Both the position numbers and the translations under genes were made by a program. Below the pieces are notes generated by a model that saw only the letters and a list, made by a program, of their open reading frames with translations, was not told the origin of the DNA and did not search any database. A stretch of 64,000 bases of DNA from Diplolepis rosae (Eukaryota > Arthropoda > Insecta > Hymenoptera > Diplolepididae), in NCBI GenBank assembly GCA_030998225.1, contig JAPYXD010000704.1, positions 11,408,001 to 11,472,000 on the forward strand, in the 5' to 3' direction. How positions within the stretch are numbered: the first letter of the stretch is position 1; every line of letters starts with the position of its first letter. Below are positions 11,996 to 22,559 of this stretch, in pieces.

Positions 11996-12164
11996 AAAAC
12001 CTATGTTTAATATTGTATTAAGATTTCAGGGTAAAAAGTACATCTTTATCAACTTCTTCCCTTTGAAGTGACTCAATAAAGTAAGATCTTTACGAATATT
12101 TGACTTAAATTGGACTACATACTTTTTAAATCAGATATTTCACTCCCCTTCTTCTTCATCGCAC

Positions 12165-12376
12165 TCAAAAAAAATATTTATTCGTTGAACGAAAGCGTTT
12201 TGTTAAATGTACAAAGTATTTTATTGACTTAAACAAAATTTTCAGTTGAATCAACAAAATACTTAAAATTTGTTAAAAGTGACCAAAATATTTGGTCGGA
12301 TTAATCAAATTTTCCTAACCAACGAATTGTGTTGAGTCAATTAAATAACTTTGTTGGATCAATCAAATAAGCATTA
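12165..12376. repeat. AACAAAAT/ATTTTGTT microrepeat block
   Basis: The left edge CACTCAAAAAAAAT resembles the CAC...GAAAA ends found elsewhere in the window. The interior repeats AACAAAAT, TTTTGTT and ACCAAAATATTTGGT, like the interior of 60305-61634. A right terminal repeat is not clear, so this may be a truncated member. Confidence 0.5.
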
Positions 12377-13561
12377 ATAGATATAGAACTAAAATAACGG
12401 CCAAAGGGTAACTTTTTGCATTAGCGATCTTAATTTTCTGTATTAAAATGTTAATATACTAATCAATCCATTTACTTAATAATTAACAAAATTGTTTATT
12501 TTACTCTGTATAGAATACATTATACGGAATTCTAACCAAATTTATAAGAAACTACAATGTAAACATCACTTATCTTTATCACTAGTATATAATCGTAAGT
12601 TTTTTTTCTGAATTGTTACTCGTTTCTGGTATGTGGAATATTTCCTTGCTATCAAAACAACCATAAAGCAGGAGAGGACGAAAAATCAACGAAATCCGTC
12701 TAATTTCTACAATTTTGGTGTATGTATTTATAACAAGGAATGGTCCAAAGATAGTCTATTGGGATCAATAATCCTTTATGTTTTTTGTAAGATTCAACGT
12801 CAATCACGTTTGGTAAAAGGAAAGTAAAAGGTAGATTCATTATACTTTTATTTAGAGAACGATGTAGGCGATATAGAAATAGTTGCTCATAAAGAAAATC
12901 CGTATAAAATCGTTAATAAAACTATATTTCATAATCGTTTTCTGGTCTCCTTTAATTTTTGATTCTTTTATTTCATGATTCTCCATTCTCATTTGAATTT
13001 ATTACACGCTTCATATAATATTTCTACTTTTTTGCAATGAAAAGGCATTTCTAGAGTTTGGAAATTCACTACATAGGTTTTTCCATCTACTGCATTGGAA
13101 TTGAACTTTGTGAATTTGAAAAGTTTTTTAATGCCGAGAAATCAGCAGGGAATTTTTTCCAAACCTCAGGCTGAGGTTAAAACAAAAGTTATCAGCTACC
13201 TTGGGGAAAAATAAACTTGTATGTTCAACTTCGGTTTCATAACTTTTTTGTTAATTACAAAATCTAAATATAAGAGATCAAAATCTGGTAACTTTTTATG
13301 TAACATTGTTATTACATTACAATTGAGAATATTTTTTGGTCCATTTCATGATTGACGGTTCTAGGGATTTTACTGCCAGGATTATTACTCGATTTATGAA
13401 GCGTAATAAGTCTCCCAATTAAACAAATAATATATTTATCCTGAGGCTAAAAACAATTTAAAGGTTGGCCTAGTTGATAATAAACATAGCAAATTGAGAG
13501 TGATTTTCTCTCATCTTCTAGCTTCCTCGAGTATTACTAATCTAAAGTAAATCTACTTTAC
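12377..13561. other. receptor intron, nothing recognised
   Basis: AT-rich with scattered short frames. This is the first kilobase of intron after the TM3-TM4 exon donor (minus strand). Confidence 0.45.
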
Positions 13562-13786
13562 CTAATACTGTAATGGAACTGGAAACTAGCATGGCCAACA
13601 ACCAGACTGCCGCGATCTTGAATCCAACCAGCCGTTTAGTTGAAATGTGCCTTGTTCGCAGTGGATTTCGAATGCCGAGATAACGTCCCAGAGAAATGAA
13701 GCACATGTGCATGATGCTTGCGGAACAAGCCAACACGTCACACGTCACGTACACGTTGCACCACACCACCCCAAATGGCCAGTATC
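13562..13786 (-). CDS. 5-HT2A: 5-HT2-type serotonin receptor, TM3-TM4 exon
   Basis: Read on the minus strand: acceptor TTGTGTTTCAG before 13786, donor GTAAAGT after 13562. The exon is 225 bp and phase 1 at both ends. It encodes [12 protein letters not shown] with the TM3 disulphide Cys, and then TM3 with VTCDVLAC, whose Asp is the amine-binding residue. Next comes [14 protein letters not shown], where GRY stands in place of the usual DRY; as I recall, this is normal for insect 5-HT2A. The basic loop 2 follows ([10 protein letters not shown]), then TM4 with its Trp ([18 protein letters not shown]). The intron to the TM5 exon spans 3825-13561 and holds two mariners, a minisatellite and a LINE. 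No TM1-TM2 exon was found upstream in the window, so that exon is either beyond 64 kb or too short or diverged for me to see. Confidence 0.9.
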
Positions 13787-14176
13787 CTGAAACACAATCG
13801 ATTATTATAATTAACCTACCCGACAAAACAAGGAAGGCGTTCACATTTTTGCTTCTTCAAAGAATAATTACTGAAAAACGTCGTTGCAACATATATATTT
13901 TCAGTAATATTCAAATAGTAATAAGGACTATTCCAGAGATCAGTCTCTTGGTTTCTAAGATGGAGAAATAGAGGAAATTTTTTCTAAAAATAGAAAAAAT
14001 TGTTTAAAAAAAATAGCGGACTTTTGAAGAAACAAATTGTGGTAGACGGAGAAAAATAGTTCGAAAAACTATTACTAAAATGTTCAGCAATGTTGCACGA
14101 AAAAACATTTAACAAGGCGATTGAGCAAATGAAGAATGATCTCAATTTCAATTAATTAATATGTACAAATCATATA
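13787..14176. other. gap, no gene
   Basis: AT-rich. Near 14050 there is a lone ACGGAGAAAAATAG motif like the ends of the CAC...GAGAAAA elements, without a partner. Confidence 0.4.
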
Positions 14177-15287
14177 AGGTAAAAGCACCAATAGCCGGAC
14201 AGTACCCAATAGCCGGACAGAGCCATGAATTTTTGTCAAAATTAGAGATTTATGAATCACTTGTCGCTATTTTGGTGTACCGTCTACAAACCTCGAAACG
14301 TACACTTTAAAAAAATCAAAAATTTGTTGAATTAGAAATTAAAACTTCGCCAAGAAAAAAAAATTTCTCTACTGAAGCACAAGGCTGGTCGAAATGTAGC
14401 GAAATCTGCTCTACAAACTAACTGACGCGTTGTCTTTGTTAAGCAAATAACATTTACATTTACCTTCATTTTTCATTTTAATACGTGTTACACTAGAGTC
14501 AAATGCTTTATCTAAACCATAATATTTTTCAAAATTAAAAAACATTTTCCTTTAATTAAATATTTTAAATCCGGTTATTAGGTCAATGAATATTCGTTTT
14601 ACCTAATAACCGAACGCGAGTCCGGAGTTACATTGCACTGATTTTGTTTTCGCTCTAGTCGCCGGACGAAAAGTTTATTGCAAAAACGAATGCGAATTTT
14701 AAAAAGTGCTGTTGATATTTTCAAGAAATGTGGTAATAATGCGTATTTGATATTTTGAGAAAGTATTTTCATTTTAACATATGTATTTTCTGGGTTTTAT
14801 GTATTTGGTGTCTTTAGTATAGATCATGGAAATAGTATCAGAAAAAAAGATTAAAAAGCTTTATACCAAAACGGATATTATTAATGCGTTTGAGGATATA
14901 AGGCAAAAACGATTGACAACTAGTGCTGCAAGCTCTAAATATAATATATTCTATTTGTAAAATCTTTTCAATATTTTTTTTTATAAGCGTAAACCTAAAA
15001 AATGTTTCCGTAAATATTTCCCAGTGTTTATTATGCTTAAAAAATATCAAATCCATATCAATCAAATTATAATATACTCTTGTTCGAGTATTGGTGCAGC
15101 GCTGTCCGGCTATTGGATCAATTCACTTTACCCGTCCGGCAATTGGCTCCAGAGCATTATTTAATGAAGAGAATTATTAAAATGGATTATTCAGATTTAA
15201 CACAACTCTGGACTTTTTTTTATAGTAGGAAGGACACATACATCAAAATACATTTCCTTAAACGTCCGGCTATTGGTGCTTTTACCT
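14177..15287 (+). mobile_element. pogo-type element, internally deleted
   Basis: The ends read AGGTAAAAGCACCAATAGCC and its complement, flanked by TA at 14175-14176 and 15288-15289. The motif CCGGCTATTGG (or its complement) recurs twice at the left end and three times at the right, as subterminal repeats that a transposase could bind. The 1.1 kb length is about half that of an intact pogo element. The only coding remnant is the HTH at 14826-14960. Confidence 0.88.
14826..14960 (+). pseudogene. psq-type HTH remnant of pogo transposase
   Basis: A 44-codon frame contains YTKTDIINAFEDIRQKRLTT and then SAASSKYNI. This is the pattern of the pipsqueak-type helix-turn-helix that begins pogo/Tigger/Jerky transposases (A-hydrophobic-x-x-hydrophobic, then A-S-x-x-Y-x-I). 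The CENPB-type and DDE parts are absent. Too short for the usual gene-length cutoffs, but the match and its place inside pogo-like TIRs agree. It could at most make a DNA-binding peptide. Confidence 0.75.
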
Positions 15288-15492
15288 TAAAAACTTTAGT
15301 CAAATTGCATGAACTGTTTAGGTAAAGAAGCACATTTTACACAGTTGCTGAATAATAGAAATTATTATTTTCTACAACTTGCATATGCTTCCAATATCGT
15401 TGAATTAAGTAAAAAGTGTAGATGAAATGGAAATATACATTCCCATAGCAGCAACTTTTATATCAGCTATTATCAATTCCAATATCACTATA
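15288..15492. other. gap, no gene
   Basis: AT-rich stretch between a pogo and a mariner element; nothing recognised. Confidence 0.4.
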
Positions 15493-16251
15493 CTGACACA
15501 TCACTCAATAAGTTTCCGGTCTAACTAAGAAAAATACAGTTTTTTGGAGAAATTCGACTTTATTCATCAACATAGTTTCCTTCAAGCGTAATACATTCAT
15601 TCCAACGTTTCTCTAACCTTTCGATGCCTTTTTTGTAGAATGATTCATCTTTGCTCTCAAAATAGACCTCAGTTTCGGCAATCACTTCTTCATTGGAGCC
15701 AAATCTTTTTCCCTGGAGCATTTTTTCTAGGTCAACAAAGAGCCAGTAGTCGCTGAGGGCCAGATCGTGAGAATATGGTAGATGAGGAAGCAATTTGAAG
15801 CTTAATTCATTCAATTTGACCATCGTTTACATTGATTTGTGTCACGGTGCATTATTTTGGTGGAACAGCACTTTTTTCTTTTGCATGTGAAGCCGTTTTT
15901 CTTGATTTCTGCGCTCAATCGATCCAATAATGCCATGAAATAGTGTCTGTTAATGGTTTTACCTTTCTCAAGATAGTCGATAAAGAAAATACCATGGGCG
16001 TCCCAAAATACGGATTTCATAACCTTGCCAGCCCACTGTTAAGTTTTTGGTCGGTTTGGACGGCTTTCACCAACTGCTGTCCGCTCAACTGACAATCTTT
16101 TTGTTTCAGGTGTGTAGTGGTGGATCCATTTTTCATCCATTGTCACATACCGACGCAGAAAATCCTTTTTACCTCGCTTGAACAGTTCCAAACAGTGCTC
16201 TGAATCCTCAACGTGTTGTTGTTTTTGGTCGGATGTGAGCAAACACCGCAC

Positions 16252-16643
16252 CATGGAAAATAGACATAGGGGGACCAAACTAATGTATCTGAAAATGAGC
16301 ATCTTTTTGTCGGAAGTACATTGATTGAGTACGGGATCTTCCCAAGAGATGGCGCTCATGCAAGTAGCGTAAAAAAAAGAACTCTTCTTGTACCTTTGCA
16401 TGCATGCAGGTTGTCATGGTAACACATATTTATTATAAAAATTTACAAATATTGACCTTAATTTGCAGTTATGTTAGAATATTTTGAGCGAAAAGAAGGA
16501 AGTGGCCATTTATTATGCCACTTGCATTCGCGCCATCAATCGGGAAGTTCTTGTACCTTTTCCATGTACTTCTGACAAAAACGTGCTCAACTTTTGTGAA
16601 GTTCAGGCATAAGAAATTGGTCTCCTTATGTCTATTTTCCATG
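16252..16643. mobile_element. 392-bp TIR element nested in mariner
   Basis: The ends read CATGGAAAATAGACATA and the complement TATGTCTATTTTCCATG. The inverted homology continues inward (GG(A/G)GACCAA, then TGTACTTCTGACAAAAA near the right). The mariner coding sequence is continuous on both sides when compared with the copy at 53858-55645, so this segment is an insertion. The interior has no transposase. I could not assign a superfamily. Confidence 0.75.
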
Positions 16644-16700
16644 CGCAGCACGCACTTCGAGAGCAACTTACGCATCTCCAAAGATTCGTAATAGTATATT

Positions 16701-17239
16701 ATGTGCCTAGGCGCATAATGAGGGTTATTACGCGACGAGCGACAATGCTCGCAGGAGATCGAAGCCAAGGCGTAGCTGAGGCAAAGCCGAGACGAAGCCG
16801 AGGCGCGATCAGTCCTGCGAGCATTTTAAGCAAGTCTCGTAATTACCCGAACTGTGTGCATTGGCGCATATTCTATTTTATGTGACTTTGGCGCATTTAC
16901 GAGTTTTTCTGCGTACACTCAAATCCAATCTGAAAAGGTCCAAATTGCCGTGATTATTACCCATCTCACTTGAAATTTCGCGAATACTTCTGGCTATTTT
17001 GATTTTCTCGATCTTGTGTAGCAGTAGTGTACTGTAATAGACGCATGCGCAGTTCAAATGTACAAGGCTTTGTCAGTACGGTGCCAACGCTGTACGGAGA
17101 AGAAGATTACGCTCCGCTGTATTGTAATAGGCGCACGCGCAGTTCAATGTTTACATTACATTCCTCTATATCGTAATACACAACATTACGCTACTCTCAA
17201 CTGTAGCGTAAAAACGAGTTTACGCGCCGGAGGCACATA
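16701..17239. mobile_element. GGCGC-ended element with internal hairpin
   Basis: The ends are TTATGTGCCTAGGCGCATAA and, inverted, TTACGCGCCGGAGGCACATAA. At 16747-16828 the arms AATGCTCGCAGGA and TCCTGCGAGCATT enclose a GC-rich tract with repeated GCCGAG(A/G)CG-like units. A second, partial copy is at 33000-33215. Inserted in the mariner of 15493-17722, 3' of the other insertion. Confidence 0.72.
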
Positions 17240-17722
17240 AAAAATTGTAAACACACTACCTTTTGATATCTTTAAGGTGTCAGCTATCTCACGCAACTTT
17301 AATTTACACTCACCAAAAACTATTTTGTGAACTTTTGTTATATTTTCCAGAACAACTGCTGATTTTGGGTGACCAGAGCGCTCAGCGTCATCGGTGTTTG
17401 TACGACCGCTTTTAAATTCGGCATACTAGTCGATGATTGTTTATTTCTCTGGCTTATCAAGCCACTGATTTGCTTCAAAAGTATTTTTTCCCATCAAAAA
17501 GCAATGTTCGAGTAACACTCGAAACTCTTTTTTATCCATTGTTTTAAAAATTACAAAAGTTGCTTCACCAAAACTTCTGTAACTTCTGAACTAAACGTCA
17601 GATTGTCATGGAATTTTGACACTTAGTGTTTGAAGGTTGTTACTATCCAGAAATCATATGGATTTGACAACAGCGGTTCCATCTGTATGTCAGACCGGAA
17701 ACTTTTTGAGTGATGTGTTAGC

Positions 17723-18434
17723 TATATTTTAAATCCCTGCAAATTTGAGTGGTGATGTATTCACAATGAAAACTAAATTTTAATTGCAGTCTTTAAAGTG
17801 TAAATTATTGTAATTTTAAAGCAGTAAAGATAAGTAAACGTATGATTTTTAGAAATAAAACTCAAATTCAAAAGTAGGCCCATTCATTTGTAGCTCCGTT
17901 CTTGCTCTAGATCAGTTCCGTCGACCGGTGGGACCTTTCACGTGAGTTAAGGCCTTCTCTTATTTTATTGTTGTGTTGTATTAATTAATAATATCATATC
18001 AATTATTAAGTAAATTGATAAACGATTGCCGATTCGTTTGTACGCAACATTCTGCAACAGTGGAAGTTAGATAAAACATTCTAGCATTTGAAGGTTAGAT
18101 TTGGATAGTTTTCCATTTTCATGTCTTTTTATTTGCTGCAACTTTATACTGGTTATGAAGATTTCAAGCACGAAAAAATTAAGCCATATTTTTATTTGAT
18201 TGTACGTCGTAAATATGTATCATGTCGCATAACCTACAAATGACTCAAAATGATGTTATTTTTTTGTCATTTTCATAAGCTTATAACTGTAGTAGCTATA
18301 TTTTCCGATTATCCTTCTCCTATAATTATAAAATCTATGTAAAATTGTAAAAAAACTTGTCCATATATGTCTCAACATTGATCAGAAGTTGAGTACAGTT
18401 TCTCGAACTATTTTTTTCCGTGTAAGAGTAGGAT
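17723..18434. other. gap, no gene
   Basis: AT-rich. A lone end motif TTTTTTTCCGTGTA lies at about 18411-18424, of the type seen at the right ends of CAC...GAGAAAA elements. Confidence 0.4.
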
Positions 18435-18439
18435 AAATA

Positions 18440-18658
18440 CACAGAGAGAAAAATATGTTGCCGGATACTATTAAGATGCTCATCCCTATCCAAAAAATAC
18501 AATATTGTACGGTTTACCAGCTGTATGGAAGTGGGCATGATACAAATGGTAGTTCTTACAATATTCACGTACGCGTTACTATATCTATTGTACTGGGTAC
18601 AATACAGATGGTAATTCGCATTTTGGTAGTAAATCTGTAGTATATTTTTCTTTTCGTG
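18440..18658. mobile_element. CAC(N)GAGA-ended MITE, GGTACAATA palindrome type
   Basis: Left end TA|CACAGAGAGAAAAATAT and right end ATATTTTTCTTTTCGTG|TA. The interior repeats short palindromic words such as TACAATATTGTAC, GGGTACAATACAGATGGTA and ATGGTAGT. It has no coding capacity; the open frames on both strands are consequences of the symmetry. Confidence 0.75.
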
Positions 18659-18934
18659 TATATAAATGAAGGATAATATCAATTACAATAGGGTTCACAT
18701 AACCAATTATGTATTTTTTTAGAACAACTAAAACAATGTCAGGAGAAAACGAGATATCTTTAAACAAACGTATAAGCATTTCTATGTAAGCTCTTTGAAC
18801 AAGAATGTGCTTAAGGCCATGGATCAAGCGGACTACGTGACTAAAATATACATTAATTTATTCCTGTAAGATAGCTTTTTTACATTCTCATCACATATGG
18901 AAAGGTATTGGACTTGTGTAAAATTTAACATTCA

Positions 18935-19330
18935 CTTTTTTTAATGAACGTCTATGTTTTATCGTCCCTTAAATCGGGAAAAAGGCATTTTTAATCCTGT
19001 CTGCCAGACTGTCGTTGTCTATGGGCACGATAACTCTCGAAAGAATTATCAGATTTGAACGGGCTTTGTAACACTTTATTAGGACCTAGAAAAAAATAAA
19101 CTTGTTCGCTAACCGGCCATACCTGACAAAAATTTCGAGAATTAGATCATTTTTGGTATTTTTAAAAACGACTTTTTACTAAAATCCTAAATTTTAATAC
19201 TAATTTCTAAGAGTACAGAAAGAACTCTAAAAATTGTTCTGATCACAGTTTTCAATCAAACAAAAATTAAGAAAGTTACAGATTTTAAAAGCGTAGAAAA
19301 AGTAAAGCTGGAAGTTACCGACTTCAACTA
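18935..19330 (-). repeat. old, diverged copy of repeat family R
   Basis: It shares CTCG(A)AAGAATTATCAGAT, a CACTTTAT...G block and TTGTTCGCTAACCGGCCA with the young copies at 33484, 39722 and 41337, but with many substitutions and no CAGA microsatellite beyond CTGTCTGCC. Orientation matches the copy at 41337-42750. Confidence 0.6.
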
Positions 19331-19635
19331 TAAATTTTTTTGCAAAATTCCCACCAAAATTTGTTTTTTCTTTATTGTCTTCTTGTTGCATTTTCTGGAT
19401 TTTGATAACAATATTTTATGAAATAAATAAGTTATCTTACAGGGGATTTTTACAGGGATTCGGTCACGTGGTACGGTTGATTCATAGTTTTAATAAGTTA
19501 CAAATAACTTAAAGATAAACATGACGCAGTTTTCTTTTACTTAATTAATTTATACTCAATGCTCTTATAATGAGCTTTATATAATACTTCTTCGACTTCA
19601 AATAGAGAAGATAGAAAAAAAAATTCTTCAAAGTA

Positions 19636-19843
19636 CAGTCAAGACTCGTTTATTGCAAGGATCGAGCGTTCCCCTAACCCCCACCTTTGCCGTATATGCA
19701 ACACTGTGGTTGGGGTGACAACCAATCTACTGCTTGCTCTGAAGACCAAGCTTACCGATAGTTACGGTGGTGGAAGCCCTTCTCGTCTTGCAATAAGCGA
19801 GTCTCGCTCGTTTCAGAGAGTTGCAATAAACGAGTGTTGACTG
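19636..19843. mobile_element. pogo/Tigger-like MITE
   Basis: Ends CAGTCAAGACTCGTTTATTG and CAATAAACGAGTGTTGACTG, each flanked by TA (19634-19635, 19844-19845). The 208-bp interior is less AT-rich and non-coding. The CAGT-type end with TA duplication is typical of pogo/Tigger-derived MITEs. Confidence 0.82.
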
Positions 19844-20189
19844 TATTTAATATTCATTTAACGTCCGAGTAGGTAATGTTCGAAAACAATAGTCAAATTG
19901 TGTTGCTTCAAGTCATTCAGACATTATTTATTGATGAAACATTAAAAATTTTAAATAAACGTTTACATAAAACTTATGGTAATCCAACAACGAATAAATT
20001 GTCTCTAAATTTAATCAACCATAATCCAAGAAAATCTAGTATGATTAGTGAACTATCAAGTTGTAATATTAAATTTTGAAACTGATAAATATTTGTAGAA
20101 TATTCTTCATGATAAAAATAACATTGATATTGAGAAAAAAATTAGAGTCGGAATGAGTGCTTTGCTCCGAAGTTTGAAACCACTTATTC

Positions 20190-20480
20190 TACTTATTATT
20201 ATTATTATAACCACTTATTATACCCTATCTATCTCAATCCTTTTGTTATTTTTTAAAATCTACTATCACGTCTATATTCTTCAATCATTCTTAGCCTTTC
20301 ACTTTTCCATCTTTACTTTCTTAAACCCTTATTTTTCTATTCAATCTTTCGTATATACATTTTAATCAATTGAAAGAAAGGATTGAAAGAGAAACGCAGT
20401 AGTATATTGTAAAAGTGATAGAAAAGAGTTAAAATGAACAGAATAAAATAGTAAACTATAAAGGGCCATTCTGGAAATAG
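20190..20480. repeat. pyrimidine-to-purine strand-switch repeat
   Basis: The left half is pyrimidine-rich on the plus strand (TCTATCTCAATCC-like words) and the right half, after TTAATCAATTGAAAG near 20360-20377, is purine-rich (GGATTGAAAGAGAAA). The halves are partly complementary, so the whole can fold back. A longer relative is at 24120-24720. Confidence 0.65.
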
Positions 20481-21390
20481 AGGAAATAAAGGACAGCCTG
20501 TAATCCCAGTTATTCATCTCGATAGCGAATGCAGCCCCTGCCTGTATATATATATATCTGTATATATCCACCATACATGGAAATATCTGTCTTCTACTAC
20601 CTTGGAGTCTCTTCACCAAATTTCATAGTGCAGCGGGACGTCGATTTTACGGAATCCGATTTTAAGGAATGAGCTACAGAGCGGTAGGGTACGGCGTAGA
20701 GAGGGAGTTGTTATGAGATCAGCAGAGCAACTCCACACCAAGCAGTAGCGTCGTTACTGAGAGTTCTGTTCACTCGCTATAATAAATCACACCACCAAAA
20801 GAGGAAATTAAAACAAGAAAAAAAAGAAATGTCTCACTTATAAAGTACAGAGTGGAGTTTCTAAGAAAATAAAATTAATCTTATATGCATTATTACTTTT
20901 CAAAAGTACTTTCCACCACTCTCATTTATATTTCATATTTATTGTTAGACCTTTTCTTGAACTAAACTGTTCATTAATGACCAGATCCATCTCAAATCAG
21001 GCAGGTCTTACATTTCAAGTCAAAGAATTTGTTGAGGACGAAATATGTTGTTTTTCAGAGAAAATTAGGAGATATTTATTTTTCCTAATTACGAAACAAA
21101 ATTTTCCCACAAAGTTATGAGTATTTGAATTTGCTTTTCCAAGAAGATGCAAATATTTTCTTTATACCTCTATAATTTTCGACCTAATTGAGATATTTAA
21201 TTTTTCTTTCCATATTCTAGTGAAGTTTATTTTTTATTTATTTTCTCAATAAACGCACACATATTTTTTGTGAAATTTTCCCATTCATGAATAAGACATC
21301 TTGTGAGTTTCACAAAGGCTAAACGGTTTTTGTGGCCAGACATTTATTTTTCATAAAATCAAATTATTCTCTGAAACAATGTAATACATA
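20481..21390. other. gap with one possible Tigger-like end
   Basis: Around 20634 the sequence CAGCGGGACGTCGATTTTA begins a less AT-rich block to about 20790. It resembles the end of a Tigger-type MITE, but no matching right end is seen. The rest is AT-rich without genes. Confidence 0.35.
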
Positions 21391-21857
21391 CTAGGTCGTC
21401 TAAAAATCTGCTCCATCGAATACAACAGTCAAACGGTAGATGCAAGAGTTTATGTTTGCTCGTATGAGCACAAACGACGAACCACGTTCAGGAAGGCCTT
21501 CAGACAAGACTACGCTAGAAATGATCAAAAATATTACAGTCGGGACAAAGTATCTTCGAATCAAATGAAAATTTGTTCAAATCAAATAAATTTCTGCTTT
21601 AAATCAAACAAATTATATCTTTGACCATATATCAATGCATTAATTTCTTTGTTTTGAAGAAAAATTCATTTGATTTACACAGATATTTATTTGGCCCGAA
21701 GTTATCTTCTTTGAATTGAAAAAAGGCATCTAGCTTTTAGAAACTAGTTGGAATAAATTTATCGAGTTGGAAGGAAAGTATGTTGTCGAGTAAATATAAA
21801 TTTTCTCAAAAAAATATTGTTTTATTACTTAGGCCCGGGACTTTTCAAACTACCTAG
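21391..21857 (+). mobile_element. short mariner remnant
   Basis: Left end CTAGGTCGTCTAAAAAT, right end ACTTTTCAAACTACCTAG, both flanked by TA. The left coding bit MSTNDEPRSGRPSD matches the linker after the first HTH of mariner transposases; the right bit preserves the very C-terminal WKESMLSSKYKF-like end. Everything between is deleted or replaced by the insertion at 21541-21698. Confidence 0.75.
21541..21698. mobile_element. small MITE nested in the mariner remnant
   Basis: It begins CGGGACAAAGTATCTTCG and ends TTTATTTGGCCCG. The arms share TCAAATGAA and its complement. The interior alternates AATCAAA and TTTGATT words. The boundaries are approximate. Confidence 0.5.
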
Positions 21858-22559
21858 TATAAAGATGTTGAGAAGACATTTTTTCACTAAAAGGTTCTTA
21901 TACTCGCCATATGTAAGTATATTTTAGATTTTTTCCAATAATTAATACTGAATCTCTATTTATAAAATACTCATAAATGTTACCCAGGCCCATATTTCTG
22001 GTTATTTATCAGTCATTGATTTTCAGATTCTTCAATACAAAATTCCAAATGAACTTTCTGTACATTACACTGATCAACAAAATATGACCTATATATTCAT
22101 GGAATGAGATATATCATTTCTGAAGTAGTTTTCTGTGCTGGATTCAAATCTGGCCACTGTTTTTTCTCAGAACGTCAGGTTTCTGAGATTTTTTGAGGTA
22201 AAAATGTTTTCGAAAAATTGTAAGCCGTTAAACTGGCAACTCTATAGAAAGAGACAACTGGAACTATAAACTTTTTTGAAATTTTTTCTACATCAAAAAA
22301 AGAAGAGAATGACACGACGCAGTTGGCTAAAAAATAAATTATATTCAGTTAAATATAAGGTTTTTTGTAAAACCATTTTTTTGTGTTTTTTTTTAGTTTT
22401 TTTTTTAATTAGCTCAAGAACTGTAAAAGATAACGAAAAAAAAACAATCAATGGATTCTTCGTTAAAAAACGCATCAAAATCATGTATTGCTTTTCGTTT
22501 AAAAAATGTTCCACACCCTTTTATCAAACGATTTGTGATTTTTCGAAGAAACTTGAAAT
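21858..22559. other. gap, AT-rich, no gene
   Basis: Homopolymeric runs of A and T. The open frames on both strands across 22276-22560 are low-complexity and probably meaningless. Confidence 0.45.

Larger units (their letters stand above)
15560..17541 (-). pseudogene. mariner transposase, interrupted
   Basis: On the minus strand the N-terminal part begins near 17541 and carries the KISEGSVF-type HTH region at about 17270-17240. The insertions follow, and coding resumes near 16250 with LTSDQKQQHVEDSEHCLEL, TMDEKWIHHYTPETKR (first Asp) and, in other frames, VFWDAHGIFFIDYLEKGKT. The C-terminal part 15823-15560 has LALSDYWLF (third Asp) and ends WNECITLEGNYVDE. The HQDNAP-like second motif is spoiled by a frameshift (KIMHRDTNQ). 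Non-functional. Confidence 0.85.
15493..17722 (-). mobile_element. mariner element with two nested insertions
   Basis: The left end is CTGACACATCACTCAATAAG followed by TTTCCGGTCT. The right end at about 17694-17722 is its complement (AGACCGGAAACTTTTTGAGTG). Outer TAs fit a TA duplication. It belongs to the same family as 5275-6551 and 53858-55645, in reverse orientation. Removing the insertions at 16252-16643 and 16701-17239 gives about 1.3 kb, the normal mariner size. Confidence 0.88.

Noticed and set aside
20153..20365. Hydrophobic plus-strand frame resembling a membrane peptide
   Set aside because: It arises from a pyrimidine-rich repeat (Leu/Ile/Phe/Ser codons); the related repeat at 24055-24357 gives a similar but different frame.
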